Shown here piece after piece: positions 60,917 to 64,000 of a DNA stretch of 64,000 bases. Source of the DNA: Apostichopus japonicus (Eukaryota > Echinodermata > Holothuroidea > Aspidochirotida > Stichopodidae). A program made the position numbers and the translations under genes. Positions within the stretch are counted from its first letter, which is position 1, and the number at the start of each line of letters is the position of its first letter. The stretch spans positions 26,088,489 to 26,152,488 of the forward strand of contig NC_092572.1 in NCBI RefSeq assembly GCF_037975245.1, read 5' to 3'. The notes beneath the pieces were generated by a model. The model did not search any database. It saw nothing but the letters and a program-made list of their open reading frames with translations, and was not told the origin of the DNA.

Positions 60917-61228
60917 AAGTACGACTAGTTGGCGGTACCACAGATTATGAAGGCAGGATAGAAATCTTCATGAATGGTGCTTGGGGAACAATATGTGATG
61001 ACAGCTGGGGCAAATATGAAGCCGACGTGGCATGTCGACAGCTTGGGTATAGTGCGGCTGTGGAAGCAGTCTCTTCTGGGAGTTACGGAGAAGGAACTGG
61101 TCAAATTTGGTTGGATGATGTACAATGTATCGGGTTCGAAGAACATATTTTGGCTTGTAATAACAGTGGTATCGGTGTACACAACTGTGGTCATCATGAT
61201 GATGTTGGAGTAAAATGTGGAAGTGAAG
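60917..61228 (+). CDS. SRCR exon 24 (six-Cys, 312-bp type)
   Basis: NAGNAG acceptor; donor GAAG|GTAAGA. VGGTTDYEG and IFMNGAWG resemble the outer 309-bp exons, while YSAAVEAVSSGSY, CIGFEEH, SGIGVHNC and HHDDVGVKCGSEG are core-type. KYEADVAC replaces KDEADVAC. It is the last 312-bp exon and looks transitional between core and edge. Confidence 0.92.
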
Positions 61229-62558
61229 GTAAGATCATTCTAACTTAAGCAAATATTCGAGATATAAATTGAGGTTAGAGTTAACGTTTGGTATGTTATA
61301 TATGGTTGTATCTAATCATGTGACTATATGACTTCAACATGACTTAACTAGCAATTTCCTAAAGTACGAATATGTCACTAAATATTCACAACTTGTCGAT
61401 GGAAATATTATGCCTTGTCAGTATTCATTACTAGTTACATTCCTTCTTCCTTCCTTTATAATATAGTTAAAGTTTCAATCAAAGACTGGTAGAAATTTTA
61501 ACCACCGTGTTCATAATATGGCTACGAGAGCCCACATGGGGCAGACAACGTTAAATATAATTGTATACTTATATAAGATCTAAAAGAGGCCCGTCGGATT
61601 AACACCGGTTTCAAAGTGTGTGCGTTCGTGGCGAAGCAACGGATACGACATATACCCGCATAATATCCCAAAGAGTGGGTCAGAATCTTATGATAGATTG
61701 TAACCAAACGAAGTAATTTTAAACTTACGAATCATCAGTAAGATATGCAATGTAGTTGAGGAAACAATATCTAAAAGATTTAACCCTGTGGTATGTCGTA
61801 CTGGAAAAGAAGCAAATCAGCAAGCAGCTTGAGTACCAACAGGAGACAAATAAAACCGTAACTCCATTCTGGTTTAATTTTGCATGTGCTCAATTGGGCT
61901 TAAAGTGTCAATGATGACTTTAGTTCTGAATACACAAGGTAGAGACCGGAATCTTCAAATAGAAGTTTTATTTCAGGAAAGATATTCAAGTCAAGACTGA
62001 TTCTGCTTTTTCAATAAAGTTACTATCATGTGACAATCAACAACAACCCCCACCCCCCCCCCCCTTAACAAAAGCACACACACAAGCAGCACCCAAATAT
62101 ATTTCAGCTAAATACCCCTTTCTTGTAAGTATTAAATTCATTCAAGTCTTGTGTCAAATACATGATGACAAAGCTTGGTCATTCTACCGGACGTATTGTG
62201 TGCATATTGCTGACTTAACAAGTTGTCGAGTAATTGCGTCGTTACAACTTATCCCTTTACCGGCGGTCGTGGAATATTATTGTGTAATGCAGTAAACAAA
62301 TATAAGTTTTCAAAACACAAAAACATTCGATATGAGAGAATTTGAGTCCTATCAACTGGAAAACGCTTGAAAGATGATAATATCATAATAAAATCATCAG
62401 ATAATTTTTGTCATTAGGCTGCGTTCACGTCATCGTTAGTTGAAGAAGACCAAGTCTGTTTGGGCAAGCATATTTCTTTGTAAATTGATTAAGGCAACCC
62501 GTTGTACGTCATTTTGAAATATTTCTTTTGTTATAATAATTTCTACTGTTTTCCGAAG

Positions 62559-62867
62559 TACGACTTGTTGACGGCACCACAGATTATGAAGGCAGGATAG
62601 AAATTTTTATGAATGGTGCTTGGGGAACAATTTGTGATGACAGCTGGGGAAAAGATGAAGCCGATGTAGCGTGTCGACAGCTTGGGTTTACTGCGGCGGA
62701 GGCAGCAACTAGTTCTGCGAGTTACGGAGAAGGAACTGGTGAAATCTGGTTGGATGATGTACAATGTATCGGATCCGAAGAACATATCTTGGCTTGTTAT
62801 AACAGTGGTGTCGGTGTACACAACTGTGGTCACAGTGAAGATGCTGGAGTAAAATGTGTAATTCCAC
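62559..62867 (+). CDS. SRCR exon 25 (six-Cys, 309-bp type, last in window)
   Basis: Acceptor ttttccgaag: the first AG of the core pattern is CG here, so only the distal AG works and the exon is 309 bp. Donor CCAC|GTAAGA, phase 1, so at least one more exon must lie beyond the window. [50 protein letters not shown]. The intron that follows carries a SINE, as in exons 1-5, so this is the right-hand edge unit of the array. Confidence 0.92.
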
Positions 62868-63540
62868 GTAAGATCATTCTACAGTTAGCAGACATTTTAA
62901 ATATAAATTGAGTTTAGAATTTTACGTTGAATATTTTATATATGATTGCATTTGCCAAGTGACGAAATTGCTCCAACCTGAATTAACTAGCAAATTCCCG
63001 CAGTATATTATGTTACTAAACAAACGCAAATTGTTGATGGCAATATTACGTCTAGTCAGTTTTCATGATTTGTTACATTCCTACTTACGTCCTGAGACAT
63101 GTAACGAGAGCTGTGGCCGAGTTGATAAAGGCGGTGGCATTTGATACTTAGTAATTGGTAGGTCTTGGATTCGAACCGGGACAGGCCAAAATAAGATGGA
63201 TTTTTCATCCAAGAGCAATCTATGTTTTTCCAATCTGAAATAACTTTCTAATTAGAAAGGTTCAACATTTGAGTTAAAATTTTGAACTGGAAGCCACACC
63301 ACGTGAAACTTGTAATCCGTAAGCTCTTGCGGGCTTCTCCTACATTCTTGGTTGCTAAAGCGTCGTAAAAGTAACTGTCTTATTATAAGTGAAGCAAGAG
63401 GAAGGCTAACACTGATTTTAAATAATTGTTCTTACAACATATGATTCTTTTCACTAAAGTGGATATGATGTGACACTAAAGAAAAAAAACACACACACAA
63501 AAGCATTACCTGAATATATTTTAGTTAAATTTTCCCCTTT
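62868..63540. other. Intron after SRCR exon 25, first part
   Basis: It contains the standard post-exon segment and SINE copy 5 (63109-63390), then abbreviated intron modules (ttcactaaagtggatatgatgtgac near 63450, CA repeat near 63492). The aattttaaccacc and cctgtggtatg modules are not seen here. Confidence 0.6.
63109..63390 (+). mobile_element. tRNA-derived SINE copy 5
   Basis: It starts agctgtggccgagttgataaaggcg; the B box is changed (ggattcgaaccgg); the body and tail (gtcgtaaaagtaactgtcttattataagtgaagcaag) match the left-hand copies. Its position after exon 25 mirrors the position after exons 1, 2, 3 and 5. Confidence 0.65.
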
Positions 63541-63543
63541 CAT

Positions 63544-63822
63544 ATGAGTATTAAATTCATTGAAGGATTATGTCTATGGAACGCGAAAAGGACCACAACA
63601 TATGATGATGTTAATGATGATCTAATTTTATACGATCATGTACTGAAAACTTATGATCATGTACTAAAAATACACGATCATGTACTAAAAATTTACGATC
63701 ATGTACCAAACATATACGATCATGTACTAAAAGTATACGATCATGTTCTAAACATATACGATCATGTACTACAATCGTACGATGTACATCAAAACAAATA
63801 CGATCATGTACTAATAAAGTGA
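63544..63822 (+). repeat. 21-bp minisatellite with an open YDHVLKI heptad frame
   Basis: About nine copies of tacgatcatgtactaaaaata follow each other from about 63631. The period is 21 bp, so one frame reads a seven-residue repeat (YDHVLKT, YDHVLKI, HDHVLKI, YDHVPNI and so on). The frame starts at an ATG at 63544 in sequence that matches the MKFIQVLC start of the conserved intronic frame of the core units, and ends at 63822. The opposite strand is also open (HDRICLV type). No splice or promoter evidence makes it a gene; I class it as a repeat. Confidence 0.8.
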
Positions 63823-63833
63823 TGTTCAAAAAA

Positions 63834-63896
63834 AGTGGCGTCTGCATACGCGTATGTATATTCATATGTGGCGTCTGCATACGCGTATGAATATTC
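63834..63896. repeat. Two-copy 31-32-bp duplication with a palindrome
   Basis: gtggcgtctgcatacgcgta followed by tg.atattca occurs twice in tandem. Each copy contains catacgcgtatg, a perfect 12-bp palindrome. Confidence 0.8.
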
Positions 63897-64000
63897 AGTA
63901 TAAACTCATTAAGAACCACTAGGGGCGGGGCTTCGATATCAACTTTGATATTCCTAGGGGTACGGTACTTTGTAAGCAACGGGTACCGGTAGCATACTAT
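63897..64000. other. Window end, nothing recognised
   Basis: About 100 bp without a recognisable feature; the next SRCR exon, if present, lies beyond it. Confidence 0.5.

Larger units (their letters stand above)
42995..62558. repeat. Core array introns, second block (units of exons 13-25)
   Basis: Twelve introns with the same module order as the first core block. Exon starts here are spaced 1668, 1656, 1651, 1665, 1667, 1657, 1647, 1654, 1660, 1645, 1664 and 1642 bp, so length change per copy is small. Each intron carries a poly-C run followed by poly-A and CA repeats of variable length (for example 45474-45525, 57078-57112, 62046-62086), the most variable part by eye. No inserted element is seen in this block. 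Confidence 0.8.
6488..62867 (+). other. Whole gene as seen here: secreted multi-SRCR protein, 3' end outside window
   Basis: One signal-peptide exon and 25 SRCR exons, all on the + strand and all with phase-1 boundaries, can be joined into a single open frame of about 2,600 codons. SRCR proteins of this form (DMBT1 and the large SRCR families of invertebrates) are secreted or membrane pattern-binding proteins; binding of microbial surfaces is known for DMBT1 and is only inferred here. No transmembrane segment, other domain, stop-containing terminal exon or second leader exon was identified within the array, so I treat it as one gene. A cluster of several genes with unseen first and last exons is the main alternative. 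Confidence 0.6.

Noticed and set aside
17500-62833. Minus-strand open frames of 70-109 codons opposite nearly every SRCR exon ([20 protein letters not shown] type).
   Set aside because: They recur only because the sense exon recurs, have no family motif, and shift with sense-strand changes; they are shadows of the SRCR frame.
63631-63822. CRISPR-like repeat array.
   Set aside because: The repeats are directly adjacent with no unique spacers, and the DNA is eukaryotic.

Overview
The window is AT-rich animal DNA with split genes, long repeat-filled introns, a tRNA-derived SINE, an RTE-like retrotransposon, hAT-like MITEs and satellites. Huge arrays of scavenger-receptor cysteine-rich (SRCR) domains are typical of marine invertebrates such as echinoderms, hemichordates, amphioxus and some lophotrochozoans. 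I cannot name the species from sequence alone.

Layout. Positions 61-172 hold the last coding exon of an unrecognised + strand gene, followed by a roughly 1 kb 3' region, a 10-bp-phased minisatellite (1296-1830) and about 4.3 kb with no gene that I can see. At 6488-6578 a short + strand exon, too short for ordinary ORF lists, encodes a signal peptide and ends in a phase-1 splice donor. I take it as the first coding exon of the main gene. Its first intron, about 9.3 kb, carries hAT-like MITE sequence (7844-8228), an antisense C2H2 zinc-finger fragment, a broken THAP domain and a broken non-LTR reverse-transcriptase fragment.

From 15841 to 62867 there are 25 intact exons. Each encodes one complete SRCR domain, each is 306, 309 or 312 bp long, and each is bounded by phase-1 introns, so any exon can be duplicated or skipped without breaking the frame. 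The predicted product is a secreted protein of at least 25 SRCR domains. Exon 25 ends in a splice donor, so the gene continues past the window. Twenty-four domains have the six-cysteine pattern. Exon 4 is a divergent domain that has lost both partners of one disulfide bond.

The array has two parts. The outer units (exons 1-5 and 25) have 309-bp (or 306-bp) exons and introns carrying a tRNA-derived SINE; they seem to preserve an older unit made of a six-Cys exon, a SINE and a four-Cys exon, with two truncated relics of the four-Cys exon still visible. The core (exons 6-24) has 312-bp exons repeating about every 1.66 kb, without SINE or four-Cys exon, which suggests recent expansion by unequal crossing-over. 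Exon sequences are mosaics of a few alternative blocks, which suggests gene conversion. Intron 6 has received a complete but decayed RTE-like element (24165-27536) with an 11-bp target duplication. Intron 12 has received about 4.8 kb made of two related satellites around a central segment. After exon 25 the unit breaks down into a 21-bp minisatellite and a short palindrome-bearing duplication.

All calls come from reading the sequence by eye. No database search, splice predictor or alignment was run.
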